64,000 bases of DNA from Caldimonas tepidiphila (GCF_003569765.1 NZ_QXMG01000003.1:62001-126000); one strand, 5' to 3'. Positions 26,346 to 37,902 are shown, counted from the first letter of the stretch. The notes: a model not told the origin generated them from the letters alone. Made by a program: numbers and translations.

Positions 26346-29300
26346 ACGATCCCTTCGACCTGCGGCCCCTGCCCGAGACGCGGCCCGCGCTGCCGCAGCC
26401 GGCGCTCGCGCGCTGGCAGCCGCTGCGCCTGGGCCTCGTGGAGCTCTTCCACTACGACAGCGAGGAGTTCTGGTTCCGCGACGGCCACCTGCTGCTGCGC
26501 GGCAACAACGGCACCGGCAAGTCCAAGGTGCTGTCGCTGACGCTGCCCTTCCTGTTCGACGCGCAGCTGAAGTCCTCGCGCATCGAGCCCGACGGCGATG
26601 CCGGCAAGAAGATGGCGTGGAACCTGCTGATGAACAGCCACGACCGGCGCATCGGCTACGCCTGGATCGAGTTCGGCCGCGTCGGCGAGGACGGCGCGCC
26701 GCGTTTCCTGACGCTCGGCGCGGGGCTGGCCGCCGTGGCGGCGCGGCCCGAGGTGCAGGCCTGGTTCTTCGTCGTGGACGGGCGCGGCGAGGGTCCGCGC
26801 CTCGGCCGGGATCTCTGGCTCACGACGCCGCAGCGCGCGGTGCTCACGCGCGAGAAGCTGCGCGAGGTGCTGCAGGGCCACGGCCAGGTCTTCGACACCG
26901 CCGCCGCCTACCGCCGCGCGGTGGACGAGCGGCTCTTCCACCTCGGCGAGGCGCGCTACGCCGCGCTGATGGACACGCTGATCCAGCTGCGCCAGCCGCA
27001 GCTGTCGAAGAAGCCGGACGAGGCGAGCCTGTCCCGGGCGCTGACCGAGGCGCTGCCACCGATGTCGCGCGAGCTGCTCGGCGACGTGGCCGACGCGCTC
27101 GGCCAGCTGGAGGAGGACCGCCGCCAGCTGGCCGAGTACGAGGCGCTGGAGAAGGCGGTGAACCGCTTCGAGCAGCGTTACCGCGTCTACGCGCGCACCC
27201 TCAGCCGGCGCGAGGCGCGGGTGCTGCGCCAGGCGCAGACCGAGTTCGACGGCGCGAGCCGCGCGCTCGGCGAGGCGCAGCAGGCCCTCGAGGCCGCGCG
27301 GCAGCGCGACTCGCAGGCCCTGGCGCGCCGGGAGCAGGCGGAGCGCGATCTCGCCGGCCGGCGCGCCACGCTCGACACGCTGCAATCCGACCCGGCGATG
27401 CAGGACGCCAACCGGCTCGCGCAGGCCGAGCGCGACGCGGCCGGGCGCGAGCGCGCGGTGCGGGAGGCGCAGGAGGCGCTCGACAAGGCGGCCCGCCGGC
27501 TGCGCGAGAACGAGGCCGAGAGCGCCCGGCGCGCGATCCAGGTCGAGCAGGCGACCGCCGCCCTGAACGCGGCACGGCAGGACGCACTGCAGCATGCCGG
27601 CACGGCCGGTCTCGACGGCGCGCTGCAGCCGCATCCGTTCGCGGTGCCCGATCCGCTCGGGATCGCTTCACTGGCGCCGGAGGACTTCGACAGCGCCCGT
27701 GCGGGGTTGCGCGCGCTGCTGGCCGGCCGGCGCGAGCAGATTGCGCTGCTGCGCCGGCGCCATGCCGAGCTGGCGCAGGCCCGCGCCGAGGAGACGCAGC
27801 GGGAGCAGGCGCGCCAGGAGCGCCGGGACGAAGCGGAGGAAGCCGCCGCCGCACGCGCCGAGGCCGACGAGGCGGCCGAGCAGGCCGGCCGTGCGCTGCT
27901 GCAGGCCTGGGAGGCGCATTTCGCCTCGCTCGCGCAGCTGGCCCCCGACGCCGGGCCGGCGCTGCAGGCGCTGGCCGACTGGGTGACGGCCCCCGAAGGC
28001 GACAACCCGGCCCGCCTTGCGCTGCTGGCCGCGCAGCAGCAGGCCCTGCCGCGCCTCGCCGCCGAACGGCATGCGCTCGAAATGCAAGGGCTGGTTCTGC
28101 GGGAGGAGCGGCAGGCGCTCGACGCCGAGCGGCAGCGCCTCGCCGCCGGCGAGGACCCCGCGCCCCCGGAGCCCTGGACGCGCGGCCCCGGCGTGCGCGA
28201 CGCCCGGCTCGGCGCCCCGCTGTGGCAGCTGGTCGAGTTCCGGGAGGAGGTGGACGCGGCGCAGCGCGCCGGTCTCGAGGCCGCATTGGAGGCCGCCGGG
28301 CTGCTCGACGCCTGGGTGGCGCCGGACGGGGCGCTGCACGCGGCGGGCGACGGCCGCCCGCTGCACGACACGCAGTGGCTGTCGCGCCCGCTGCAGCCCG
28401 GCGGCTCGCTGGCCGACTGGCTGCAGCCGGCCGGTGAGCCGGACGCGCCGGTGCCCTCGGCCGTGCTCGCGCGGCTGCTCGCCGGCGTGGCCTGCGGCGC
28501 CCGGGATCCCGCGGATGCCGAGGCCTGGGTTGCGCCGGACGGCCGCTTCCGGCTCGGCGCGCTCGCCGGCGCCTGGCACAAGCCGGCCGCACTGCACATC
28601 GGCTTCGCAGCCCGCGCCGCGGCGCGCGAGCGGCGGCTGACCGAGATCGCGCGGCGGCTGGAGGCGCTCGCGGCCGAGGAGCAGGCCCTGCGCGAGCGGC
28701 TCGCCCGGCAGGCCGAGGCCGAGCGGCAGGCCGATCAGGAGGGGCGCACCGCCCCGGGCGACGAGCCCTTGCGCCAGGCACACCTGAGTGCCGCCGCTCG
28801 CGAGCGCGAGCTGCAGCGCGCCCGAGAACGGCTGGCCCAGGCCGACGCGCAGCGGCTCGACGCGGCCCGCGCGCTGGAGGCGGCGCAGCAGCGGCTCGCC
28901 GACGACGCCGCCGACCTGCGCCTGCCGCCGCCCCCGGAGTCGCTCTCGCCGATCGAGGCGGCGCTGCAGGAGCTGGACGAGGCGCTGCAGTCGCTGGTCC
29001 AGGCGGCCTGGGACCTGCGCCTGCACCAGCCCGAGTTCCAGCGCCAGCAGGCCCGCGAGGCCGAGGCGCGGCAGGACCACGCCGAGGCCCGCGAGGCGCT
29101 CGCGGCCGCCGCAATCGAGGCCGAGGAGGCCCGGGCGCGGCTGACCGCCTTGCGGGAGACGGTCGGCGCCCGCGTGGAGGAGCTCCAGCAGCGCATCGCC
29201 GGGGCCCGGGCCTCGGTGGGTGCCGCCGAGCGGGAAGAGAAGGCCGCGGGGGAAGACCGGCTAGAGGCCGCCCGGGCCCTGGCCGTCGCCGAGACCCGCG

Positions 29301-30373
29301 CGAACGGCGCCGCGCAGACCCTGGAGCAGCGCGGTGCGGCGCGCGCCGCCGAGCAGGCGCTGCGCGAGGTCGACGCCGACGACGCGAGCTGGGAGCGCGT
29401 GCAGAAGCACATCGGCGCCGACCTGACCGAGCTGCAGGGCGCGCTGACCGCGCTCGGCCACCAGGCGCACGGCGAGGCCAGCGACTACGGGCTCGTCGTG
29501 CGCATCGTCTGGCGCAACCGCCCCGAGCGTCCCGACCGGCTCGCCGCACGGCTCGCCGACGAGATCGCGCAGCGCCGCGAGCTGCTCAGCGCCGGCGAGC
29601 GCGAGGTGCTGGAGAACCACCTGCAGGCCGAGATCGCGATCGAGGTGCAGCGGCTGCTGCAGGCCGCCGAGCGCCAGGTCGAGGCGATCAACCGGGAGCT
29701 GCACAAGCGCCCGACCTCGACCGGCGTGCGCTTCAAGCTGCAGTGGCAGCCGCTGCCCGAGGGCGCCGAAGGCGCGCCGGTCGGGCTCGAGGCGGCGCGC
29801 CGGCGGCTGCTGAACACCGGTGCCGACCTGTGGTCGGCCGAGGACCGGAGAGTCGTCGGCGCGATGCTGCAGCAGCGCATCGCCGCCGAGCGCGAGCGCA
29901 GCGAGGGCGGCAGCCTGCTCGAGCAGCTCGCCCGCGCGCTGGACTACCGGCACTGGCACGAGTTCCGCGTGCTGCGCTGGCAGGACGGCCAGTGGCGCAA
30001 GCTCTCGGGCCCCGCCTCCAGCGGCGAGCGCGCGCTCGGCCTGACGGTGCCGCTCTTTGCCGCGGTCGCGAGCTTCTACAGCCACGGCGGCTACGCGCAT
30101 GCGCCGCGGCTGGTGCTGCTCGACGAGGCCTTCGCCGGCATCGACGACGCGGCGCGCGCGCACTGCATGGCGCTGATCCGCGAGTTCGACCTCGACTTCG
30201 TGATCACCAGCGAGCGCGAATGGGCCTGCTACGCCGAGCTGCCGGGCGTGTCGATCTGCCAGCTGCAGCGCCGCGAGGGGATCGACGCGGTGTTCGTGTC
30301 GCGCTGGAGCTGGGACGGCCGCGCGCGCCGCCGCGAGGAGGACCCGGACCGCCGCTTCGCGCCCGGGACATGA
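26342..30373 (+). CDS. jetC: Wadjet SMC-like ATPase JetC (TIGR02680 family)
   Basis: 1343 residues. Walker A LRGNNGTGKSKVLS is near residues 56-68, after WQPLRLGLVELFHYDSEEFW. Very long Glu/Ala/Arg coiled coils (about 260-570 and 760-1050) surround a hinge-like region near 600-760. The C-terminal head has the signature-like SGPASSGERALGLTVPLFA and Walker B LVLLDEAFAGIDDAARA with the catalytic Glu. JetC is the DNA-translocating motor that extrudes plasmid DNA loops and so presents small circles for cleavage by JetD. Full length with all ATPase motifs intact suggests an active system. Start and stop both overlap neighbours by ATGA. Confidence 0.93.
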   Translation: MNDPFDLRPLPETRPALPQPALARWQPLRLGLVELFHYDSEEFWFRDGHLLLRGNNGTGKSKVLSLTLPFLFDAQLKSSRIEPDGDAGKKMAWNLLMNSHDRRIGYAWIEFGRVGEDGAPRFLTLGAGLAAVAARPEVQAWFFVVDGRGEGPRLGRDLWLTTPQRAVLTREKLREVLQGHGQVFDTAAAYRRAVDERLFHLGEARYAALMDTLIQLRQPQLSKKPDEASLSRALTEALPPMSRELLGDVADALGQLEEDRRQLAEYEALEKAVNRFEQRYRVYARTLSRREARVLRQAQTEFDGASRALGEAQQALEAARQRDSQALARREQAERDLAGRRATLDTLQSDPAMQDANRLAQAERDAAGRERAVREAQEALDKAARRLRENEAESARRAIQVEQATAALNAARQDALQHAGTAGLDGALQPHPFAVPDPLGIASLAPEDFDSARAGLRALLAGRREQIALLRRRHAELAQARAEETQREQARQERRDEAEEAAAARAEADEAAEQAGRALLQAWEAHFASLAQLAPDAGPALQALADWVTAPEGDNPARLALLAAQQQALPRLAAERHALEMQGLVLREERQALDAERQRLAAGEDPAPPEPWTRGPGVRDARLGAPLWQLVEFREEVDAAQRAGLEAALEAAGLLDAWVAPDGALHAAGDGRPLHDTQWLSRPLQPGGSLADWLQPAGEPDAPVPSAVLARLLAGVACGARDPADAEAWVAPDGRFRLGALAGAWHKPAALHIGFAARAAARERRLTEIARRLEALAAEEQALRERLARQAEAERQADQEGRTAPGDEPLRQAHLSAAARERELQRARERLAQADAQRLDAARALEAAQQRLADDAADLRLPPPPESLSPIEAALQELDEALQSLVQAAWDLRLHQPEFQRQQAREAEARQDHAEAREALAAAAIEAEEARARLTALRETVGARVEELQQRIAGARASVGAAEREEKAAGEDRLEAARALAVAETRANGAAQTLEQRGAARAAEQALREVDADDASWERVQKHIGADLTELQGALTALGHQAHGEASDYGLVVRIVWRNRPERPDRLAARLADEIAQRRELLSAGEREVLENHLQAEIAIEVQRLLQAAERQVEAINRELHKRPTSTGVRFKLQWQPLPEGAEGAPVGLEAARRRLLNTGADLWSAEDRRVVGAMLQQRIAAERERSEGGSLLEQLARALDYRHWHEFRVLRWQDGQWRKLSGPASSGERALGLTVPLFAAVASFYSHGGYAHAPRLVLLDEAFAGIDDAARAHCMALIREFDLDFVITSEREWACYAELPGVSICQLQRREGIDAVFVSRWSWDGRARRREEDPDRRFAPGT

Positions 30374-31641
30374 GCAGGGCGAACGACCCGCGTCTGCTCA
30401 GGCTGCTCGGCGGCGAGGGGCTTGCCGCGCTGCGGCAGCGCCTGCGCCGGCGCTTCGAGCAGCTGGCGCCGGGCACGGCGCTGCCGGAGCTGCGGCTCGC
30501 GCAGCTCGCGCCGCACGAGCACGAAGCCCTCGCCCGGCTGCTCGGCCGCCCCGCGGCGCGGCCCGCCGCCTCGATGCTGATCGACGTGGCGCGCATCGAC
30601 GACGCGCTGCGGCAGGCCGGCATCGCCTCGTCGCTGCGGGAGGCGCTGGAGCGGCTCGACGGTCCCATTCTGGACAGGGCGGCGCTGCGTGACGAGGAGG
30701 AGGCGCGCTGGCAGTCCGTGATCGACGGGTGCGGACATCCGGCGCTCGCGCGGCTGCTGGCGCTGCCGGAGGGTCTGGGACTGCTACGCCGTCTCTCGGG
30801 CCGCGATGCGGGGACGGCCCGTTCGCTCTGCCGGCGTGCCGCGGCCGTGCTGGAGCGCCTGCCTGCGGCAGGACTGCCCCGCGCGCAGCTCGCCGCCGAG
30901 GTGCTGGGCGACGCCCATGCGCTCGACGCCGGACAGCCGACCGCCACGCTGGTGCTTGCCGCATGGCGGCGGGTGATGCTTGCCGCGGGCGAGGACGGAA
31001 ACGCCGGCGGGGAACAGGGCAGCGCAAGCGCCGAGGAGCGGCGCGCCGAGAGCGAGCGCGAGGTCTGGGCCTCGGCCGGCGTGCTGGTCAACGAGCTGGC
31101 GCGGCCGGCGCTGTTCCTGAACCTGCCGGTCGATGGGGAAAGCACCGGCCGGGCGCCACCGGGCGAGCCGGCCTACCTGTCGCTGCGGGCCCTGCTGCGC
31201 TCGCCGCCGCGCTGGGCGGTGCGAGACGTCGAGGTGCATGTCTGCGAGAACCCTAACCTCGTCGCGATCGCCGCGGACCGGCTGGGCGCCGGCTGCGCGC
31301 CGCTCGTCTGCACCGACGGCATGCCGGCCGCGGCGCAGCGACTGCTGCTCACGCAGCTCGCGCTGGCCGGCGCCCGGCTGCGCTGCCATGCCGACTTCGA
31401 CTGGGCGGGACTGCGCATCGCGGCGCACGTGATGCGCGAGCACGGCGCACAGCCGTGGCGCTTCGGCGCAGCGGATTACGAGGCGGCGGCGGAGCAGGCG
31501 CCGCGACCGGGACAGGGCTTGCAGGGCACGCCCGCCGAGGCGCCCTGGGACGCGGCGCTCGCCGCCGCGATGCGGCGGCAGGGACTCGCGATCGCGGAGG
31601 AGGCCGTCGCGGGCCCGCTGCTGGGCGATCTGGCACGGTAG
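30370..31641 (+). CDS. jetD: Wadjet nuclease JetD (TIGR02679/DUF2399, Toprim)
   Basis: 423 residues. The C-terminal Toprim domain shows its acidic residues: Glu in VEVHVCENPNLVAIAA (near 296) and the DxD pair in LRCHADFDWAGLRIAAHV. The N-terminal half (LDGPILDRAALRDEEEARWQ, LVNELARPALFLNLP) fits TIGR02679. In Wadjet the Toprim subunit, related to topoisomerase VI/Spo11 subunits, cuts plasmid DNA trapped by the SMC complex. Catalytic residues are intact. The gene ends the operon and is convergent with guaA, separated by a hairpin of 18 bases. Confidence 0.92.
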   Translation: MSRANDPRLLRLLGGEGLAALRQRLRRRFEQLAPGTALPELRLAQLAPHEHEALARLLGRPAARPAASMLIDVARIDDALRQAGIASSLREALERLDGPILDRAALRDEEEARWQSVIDGCGHPALARLLALPEGLGLLRRLSGRDAGTARSLCRRAAAVLERLPAAGLPRAQLAAEVLGDAHALDAGQPTATLVLAAWRRVMLAAGEDGNAGGEQGSASAEERRAESEREVWASAGVLVNELARPALFLNLPVDGESTGRAPPGEPAYLSLRALLRSPPRWAVRDVEVHVCENPNLVAIAADRLGAGCAPLVCTDGMPAAAQRLLLTQLALAGARLRCHADFDWAGLRIAAHVMREHGAQPWRFGAADYEAAAEQAPRPGQGLQGTPAEAPWDAALAAAMRRQGLAIAEEAVAGPLLGDLAR

Positions 31642-31658
31642 CCCGCCGGCAGGCGGGC
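31641..31658. terminator. Hairpin between jetD and guaA (convergent ends)
   Basis: Perfect 7-base stem GCCCGCC / GGCGGGC with loop GGCA, beginning at the last base of the jetD stop and placed to serve both converging genes. No clear T-tract. Confidence 0.5.
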
Positions 31659-31666
31659 TGCCGGCC

Positions 31667-33274
<1,608 letters not shown>

Positions 33275-33320
33275 GGTGCGGGTTGCCGTGCCCGGCGGGC
33301 GGCGGCGGAAAAAAGAATGG

Positions 33321-34049
33321 TCAGTCCTGCAGGTAGTACTCGACGGTGGAGACGACGCGCACCTTCTTGATGTGCGGGGTGCTGGCGTCGCGGTCCTCGA
33401 TCGAGAACTGGCCCTGGTTGGCACGCCGGATCTTGCCCAGCGTGCTCTGCGAGTCGGCGGCGAACCTGGTCGCCGTCTCGCGCGCGTTGCGGGTGGCCTC
33501 CTCGATCATCGCGGGCTTGATGTCGTTGAGGCCGGTATAGAGGAACTGCACGCCGGCGCCCATGCCGGGGTCGCCCCCGGTGACGGCGATGCCCTGGCGG
33601 CCGAGCTCGCCGACCTGGGCCAGCGCGGCGCGCACCGCGTCGACCTTGGGCGTGTAGACGGTGATGCCGGTGCGCGCGGTGTAACGGAAGCGCCCGCCCT
33701 CCTCGCCGCCGAACTCGCGCGCGAGCTTGTCGACGAAGGACGGCGGCACCACCGACAGCTCGGCTCCGTCGAAGCCGCGCTTGCGCAGGAAGTCGAGCAC
33801 GATGGCGTTCTTGGCCTCGATGCGGGCCTGCAGCGCGGCGAGGTCGTTGTCGGCGTCGGCGTGGGTGATCGGCCAGATCGCGAGATTGGCCGGCTGCTCG
33901 CGCTCGGCAAGGCCCTTGACCTCGACGCTGCGCTCCATCGCGCGGAACTGCACGAGCCCGGACGAGACCGCGCCGCCGAGCCCGATCAGCCCGACGGCGA
34001 TCAGCGCACCGCCCACGGCCGCGGGAAGCCAGCTCCGGCGCTCACCCAT
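33321..34049 (-). CDS. SIMPL (DUF541) domain protein, membrane-anchored
   Basis: 242 residues. An N-terminal hydrophobic helix (about 9-30, [19 protein letters not shown]) suggests an uncleaved anchor or signal with the body in the periplasm. The SIMPL domain is visible as [34 protein letters not shown] and the conserved C-terminal [14 protein letters not shown]. Relatives (YggE, BP26) are periplasmic proteins of uncertain function, linked in some bacteria to stress tolerance. It lies between guaB and guaA on the same strand, but a terminator separates it from guaB, so it may have its own promoter. Confidence 0.88.
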   Translation of the reverse strand: MGERRSWLPAAVGGALIAVGLIGLGGAVSSGLVQFRAMERSVEVKGLAEREQPANLAIWPITHADADNDLAALQARIEAKNAIVLDFLRKRGFDGAELSVVPPSFVDKLAREFGGEEGGRFRYTARTGITVYTPKVDAVRAALAQVGELGRQGIAVTGGDPGMGAGVQFLYTGLNDIKPAMIEEATRNARETATRFAADSQSTLGKIRRANQGQFSIEDRDASTPHIKKVRVVSTVEYYLQD

Positions 34050-34083
34050 CCACCGATCCTCTTCTCTTCAAGGGGTCCAAACG

Positions 34084-34105
34084 AAAAGGCCGCCCGCAGG
34101 CGGCC
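34084..34105 (-). terminator. Intrinsic terminator of guaB
   Basis: On the minus strand, GGCCGCC-TGCG-GGCGGCC (34105-34088) is followed by TTTT (34087-34084). It begins 10 bases after the guaB stop. Confidence 0.85.
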
Positions 34106-34114
34106 CGGGGGGCC

Positions 34115-35587
34115 TCACTCCATCCGGTAGTTCGGCGCTTCCTTGGTGATCTGCACGTCGTGCACGTGGCTCTCGCGCATGCCCGCGGCCGTGATCTGGA
34201 CGAACTCGGCCTTGCTGCGCATCTCCTCGATCGTCGCGCAACCGCAGTAGCCCATCGAGGCGCGCAGGCCGCCGGCCATCTGGTAGAGGATCGCGACTAC
34301 CGAGCCCTTGTAGGGCACGCGGCCCTCGATGCCCTCGGGCACGAACTTGTCGGCGTTCGGGTTGACGGCCTCGTCGTTCTCCTGGAAGTAGCGGTCCGCG
34401 GAGCCGGCCTTCATTGCGCCGATCGAGCCCATGCCGCGGTAGCTCTTGTAGCTGCGGCCCTGGTAGAGGATGACCTCGCCCGGGGCTTCCTCGGTGCCGG
34501 CGAACATGCCGCCCATCATCACGGTGGACGCGCCTGCGGCGATCGCCTTGGCGATGTCGCCCGAGTAGCGGATGCCGCCGTCGGCGATCAGCGGCACGCC
34601 GGTGCCCAGCAGCGCGGTCGCGACGTTGTCGATCGCGGTGATCTGCGGCACGCCCACGCCCGCGACGATGCGGGTGGTGCAGATCGAGCCCGGGCCGATG
34701 CCGACCTTGACCGCGTCGGCGCCGGCTTCCACGAGCGCCAGCGCCGCCGCACCGGTGGCGATGTTGCCGCCGATCACGTCGACGTTCGGGAAGTTGCGCT
34801 TGACCCAGCGCACGCGCTCGATCACGCCGGCGCTGTGGCCGTGCGCGGTGTCGACGACGATCGCGTCCACGCCCGCGGCAGCGAGCAGCTCGACGCGTTC
34901 CTCGGTGCCCTCGCCGACGCCGACCGCCGCGCCCACGCGCAGCTTGCCCTGCGCGTCGCGCGCGGCGTTCGGGAAGTTGGTCTGCTTGGTGATGTCCTTG
35001 ACCGTCATCAGCCCGCGCAGCTCGAACGCGTCGTTGACGACCAGCACGCGCTCGAGGCGATGCTTGTGCATCAGCGCCTTGCCCTCGTCGATGGACGCGC
35101 CTTCCTTGACCGTGATGAGGCGCTCGCGCGGCGTCATGATGTCGCGCACCGGCACGTCCAGGCGCGTCTCGAAGCGCAGGTCGCGGCCGGTGACGATACC
35201 GACCACGGTCTTGCCTTCCAGCACCGGGAAGCCCGAGACGCCGTGCTGCGCCGACAACTCCTTCACTGCACGCACCGGAGTGTCGGGCGTGATCGTGATC
35301 GGGTCGCGCAGCACGCCCGACTCGTAGCGCTTCACGCGCGCGACCTCGGCGGCCTGCTGCCGGGCGGTCAGGTTCTTGTGGACGATGCCGATGCCGCCCT
35401 CCTGCGCCAGCGCGATCGCAAGACGCGCCTCGGTGACGGTGTCCATCGCAGCGGACACCACGGGCAGGTTCAGGGCGATATTGCGCGACAGACGGGTCGC
35501 GAGGGACGTGTCGCGGGGCAACACCTGGGAGAAGGCCGGCACCAACAACACATCGTCGAAGGTGAGCGCTTTGCCGAGAAGGCGCAT
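34115..35587 (-). CDS. guaB: Inosine-5'-monophosphate dehydrogenase
   Basis: 490 residues. GuaB oxidises IMP to XMP with NAD. The N-terminal part of the TIM barrel ([20 protein letters not shown]) is interrupted by two CBS domains (about 95-205) that bind adenine nucleotides. The catalytic Cys is in the loop [18 protein letters not shown] near 305, and the flap with Arg-Tyr is VPYKGSV. The start is the standard [15 protein letters not shown]. An intrinsic terminator follows the stop. The 135-base gap upstream is shared with the divergent DUF4124 gene. Confidence 0.98.
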   Translation of the reverse strand: MRLLGKALTFDDVLLVPAFSQVLPRDTSLATRLSRNIALNLPVVSAAMDTVTEARLAIALAQEGGIGIVHKNLTARQQAAEVARVKRYESGVLRDPITITPDTPVRAVKELSAQHGVSGFPVLEGKTVVGIVTGRDLRFETRLDVPVRDIMTPRERLITVKEGASIDEGKALMHKHRLERVLVVNDAFELRGLMTVKDITKQTNFPNAARDAQGKLRVGAAVGVGEGTEERVELLAAAGVDAIVVDTAHGHSAGVIERVRWVKRNFPNVDVIGGNIATGAAALALVEAGADAVKVGIGPGSICTTRIVAGVGVPQITAIDNVATALLGTGVPLIADGGIRYSGDIAKAIAAGASTVMMGGMFAGTEEAPGEVILYQGRSYKSYRGMGSIGAMKAGSADRYFQENDEAVNPNADKFVPEGIEGRVPYKGSVVAILYQMAGGLRASMGYCGCATIEEMRSKAEFVQITAAGMRESHVHDVQITKEAPNYRME

Positions 35588-35722
35588 GAGAGAGGCTCCA
35601 GACGCAAAAGCGGATTATACGGAGTCGCGGCCCGCCCCTCTCCCGGAACGCCTTCACAGGCTTCCGCCCATCCCGTTCGACTCCTCGTCGCGCCGCTCCG
35701 ATAGGCCTTTAAACTGGCGGGC

Positions 35723-36244
35723 ATGCAACCGTCCCGCTCTTTCCTGTTCGCGCTCGCGCTTGCCGCCGCCGCCCTCTCGATGCCCGCCTCGGCCCAATGG
35801 AAGTGGCGCGACGCGCAGGGCAAGGTGCAGTACAGCGACCTCCCGCCTCCGGCCGGCGTGCCGGACAGCGACATCCTGCGGCTTCCGAACGAGGGCGCGG
35901 CCGCGCGTGCCGCGGCGGGTGCCGGCCGTGTGGTCGCGGCGCCGGCCCAGGCCGCGAGCGCCCCGGCGCAGAAGGCCTCGGGCAGCCCGCTCGACAAGGA
36001 GGTGGAGGCGCGCCGCAAGGCCGAGGAGCAGGCCGCAGAGGCACGCCGCAAGGCCGAAGAGCAGCGGGCCGCGAAGGAGCGGGCCGAGCATTGCAACCGC
36101 GGCCGCGGCCAGTTGCGGGCGCTGGAGTCCGGCGAGCGGCTGTCGCGCACGAACGACAGCGGCGAACGCGAGATCCTCGACGACGCGCAGCGCACCGAGG
36201 AGATCGCCCGCCTGCGCCGCTCGCTCGCCCTGAACTGCAAGTAG
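35723..36244 (+). CDS. DUF4124-domain exported protein
   Basis: 173 residues. A cleavable signal peptide (about 1-24, ending SMPASA-QW) is followed by the DUF4124 core WKWRDAQGKVQYSDLPPPAGV, a small domain common in proteobacterial exported proteins whose function is not established. The middle contains Ala-rich linker and a Lys/Glu-rich helix with the repeat EARRKAEEQAAEARRKAEEQ (about 92-113), then a C-terminal helical tail with two Cys (EHCNRGRG, ALNCK) that could pair. It is divergent from guaB and convergent with rnfH. Confidence 0.85.
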   Translation: MQPSRSFLFALALAAAALSMPASAQWKWRDAQGKVQYSDLPPPAGVPDSDILRLPNEGAAARAAAGAGRVVAAPAQAASAPAQKASGSPLDKEVEARRKAEEQAAEARRKAEEQRAAKERAEHCNRGRGQLRALESGERLSRTNDSGEREILDDAQRTEEIARLRRSLALNCK

Positions 36245-36272
36245 CGAGCGCGACGAGGGCGGCACCGCCCGC

Positions 36273-36584
36273 TCAGGGACGCTTCGGCGAGCGCTCGCGC
36301 TGGCTGCGGTAGCGCAGGCGGCGCGCCTCCTTCGGATCCACCGTCAGCGGCCGGTACAGCTCGACCCGGTCGCGGTCGCGCAGCCCCTGCGACAGCGGGC
36401 ACTTGCGGCCCCACACGCCGACCGGCTGGCTGCCGGGATCGATCTCCGGATGGCGCTCGAGCAAGCCGCTGGCGCGCAGCGCGTGCAGCACGGTCGAGCC
36501 TTCGGCAAGGCGCAGCGGCACCCGGTCGAGCTCGCCGGGACGCGCCGAATACACCACCTCGACGCTCAGCTCAGCGGCTGCCAT
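36273..36584 (-). CDS. rnfH: RnfH family (UPF0125) ubiquitin-like-fold protein
   Basis: 103 residues. LSVEVVYSARPGELDRVPL, SGLLERHPEID and GVWGRKCPLSQGLRDRDRVE, then LYRPLTVDPKEARRLR, match the RnfH family through its whole length. The biochemical role is not known; the gene is regularly found next to ratA, as here. The start (MAAAELSVEVVY) lies 14 bases inside the end of ratA, indicating coupled translation. Confidence 0.92.
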   Translation of the reverse strand: MAAAELSVEVVYSARPGELDRVPLRLAEGSTVLHALRASGLLERHPEIDPGSQPVGVWGRKCPLSQGLRDRDRVELYRPLTVDPKEARRLRYRSQRERSPKRP

Positions 36585-37014
36585 AGACCTGCTCGGCACG
36601 CTTCACGAAGGAGTCGACGAAGGTGTTGGCGATGCGGTCGAACACCGGGCTGACCACCGCCTGCAGCGCGACGCTCGCAAAGGCGTAGCGCAGGTCGAAC
36701 TCGATCTTGCAGGCCGCCCCGCCCTGCCCCAGCGGCACGAAGCGCCATTCGCCCTCGAGCATCGAGAAGGGGCCGTCGACCAGCTTGATCAGCACCTGCT
36801 CGTTCTCGACATGGGTGTTGTGCGTCGTGAACGCATGGCGCAGCCCCGCGTAGGCGAGCGTGAGCCGCGCGGTCATGCTCGTGTCGTTGCGGCCGAGCAC
36901 CTCGGCCTTCTCGCACCATGGCAGGAACTTCGGATAGTCCTCCACGGTGGTCACGAGACGGTACATCTCGCTCGGGGAGTACCACAACAGGATGGACTTC
37001 TTGACGTGCTTCAT
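36571..37014 (-). CDS. ratA: RatA-type START/coenzyme Q-binding-like protein
   Basis: 147 residues. Family segments: MKHVKKSILLWYSPSEMYRL, VEDYPKFLPWCEKAEVL, FSMLEGEWRFVPL and FDLRYAFASVALQAVVSPVF with the closing NTFVDSFVKRAEQVYG. RatA-like proteins have the START/Coq10 fold, with a hydrophobic pocket; E. coli RatA has been reported to interfere with 70S formation, while Coq10 homologues bind ubiquinone. Which role applies here is open. The ATG at 37014 fits the family and is divergent from smpB, 48 bases away. rnfH overlaps its 3' end. Confidence 0.93.
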   Translation of the reverse strand: MKHVKKSILLWYSPSEMYRLVTTVEDYPKFLPWCEKAEVLGRNDTSMTARLTLAYAGLRHAFTTHNTHVENEQVLIKLVDGPFSMLEGEWRFVPLGQGGAACKIEFDLRYAFASVALQAVVSPVFDRIANTFVDSFVKRAEQVYGSR

Positions 37015-37062
37015 ACAATGCAGCGATTGTAGTGACGCCCCTGCCGGGCCCGCCGAGTTCCC

Positions 37063-37524
37063 ATGTCCATCGCCGAAAACCGCAAAGCCCACTTCAACTA
37101 CCACATCGAGGAACGCTACGAGGCCGGCATCGTGCTGGAGGGCTGGGAGGTCAAGGCGGTGCGCGAGGGCCAGGTGCAGCTCACCGACGGCTACGTCGTG
37201 ATCCGCGACGGCGAGCTGTTCCTGATCGGCTGCCAGATCAACCCACTGCGCACCGCATCCACCCACGTGCGCCCAGAGGCGCAGCGCACGAAGAAGCTGC
37301 TGATGCACAAGGACGAGATCCAGCGCCTGATCGGCAAGGTCGAGCAGAAGGGCTTCACGCTGGTGCCGCTGAACCTGCACTACACCAAGGGCCGCATCAA
37401 GGCCGACATCGCGCTCGCCAAGGGCAAGGCGACGCACGACAAGCGCGAGACCGAGAAGAAGCGCGACTGGGAGCGCGAGAAGGGCCGGCTGATGCGGCAC
37501 AAGGTCTCGTCGAACAACAGCTGA
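37063..37524 (+). CDS. smpB: SsrA-binding protein SmpB
   Basis: 153 residues. SmpB binds tmRNA and rescues stalled ribosomes. The beta-barrel core shows [45 protein letters not shown] and [23 protein letters not shown]. The C-terminal tail [20 protein letters not shown] is basic and helical, as needed for decoding-site contact. The length is normal. It is divergent from ratA, a common arrangement. Confidence 0.97.
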   Translation: MSIAENRKAHFNYHIEERYEAGIVLEGWEVKAVREGQVQLTDGYVVIRDGELFLIGCQINPLRTASTHVRPEAQRTKKLLMHKDEIQRLIGKVEQKGFTLVPLNLHYTKGRIKADIALAKGKATHDKRETEKKRDWEREKGRLMRHKVSSNNS

Positions 37525-37629
37525 GCGCGCGCCGCGCCCGCCTGCCCGCGACGGCTGCGCGGGGGCGGCGGCGCCACGACGGCCCGTCCCGCGGCGGGTG
37601 CCGCGCCTGCCCGGCTTGGCGTCAGCGCC

Positions 37630-37902
37630 TCAGTGGACGATCTTGCTCGCCTCGTCCACCGGGGCCGAGTACTGCCACTTCTGGACCTCGTCCTCGTCCT
37701 CCGAGCCCTCGCCGTCCTCCGATTCCAGAGGATGCAGATGGCTGGTCCGCAGCCGCAGCGTCTCCGCCGGAACGGGACCGCCCGGCCCGGGCCGCCATTC
37801 GAGGACCGCGTGCGGCGCGTTGCCGATCCAGATGACGTCCAACTCGGACACGCACTCCCGGTCCGCCGTCCGCAGCGTCACTCGCACTGTTCCTAGCTTC
37901 AT
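37630..37902 (-). CDS. Hypothetical protein with acidic tail
   Basis: 90 residues from the ATG at 37902, preceded by GAGG 6 bases upstream. The N-terminal part (MKLGTVRVTLRTADRECVSE, DVIWIGNAPHAVLEWRPG) looks like a small beta-sheet fold; the C-terminal third is strongly acidic (ESEDGEGSEDEDE). No signal peptide or membrane helix. It stands alone, convergent with smpB, with metC upstream on the same strand pointing the same way. No family recognised. Confidence 0.6.
   Translation of the reverse strand: MKLGTVRVTLRTADRECVSELDVIWIGNAPHAVLEWRPGPGGPVPAETLRLRTSHLHPLESEDGEGSEDEDEVQKWQYSAPVDEASKIVH

Noticed and set aside
37525-37629. GC-rich stretch after smpB as a terminator or tmRNA gene
   Set aside because: No clean stem with T-tract and no tmRNA end motifs could be recognised.
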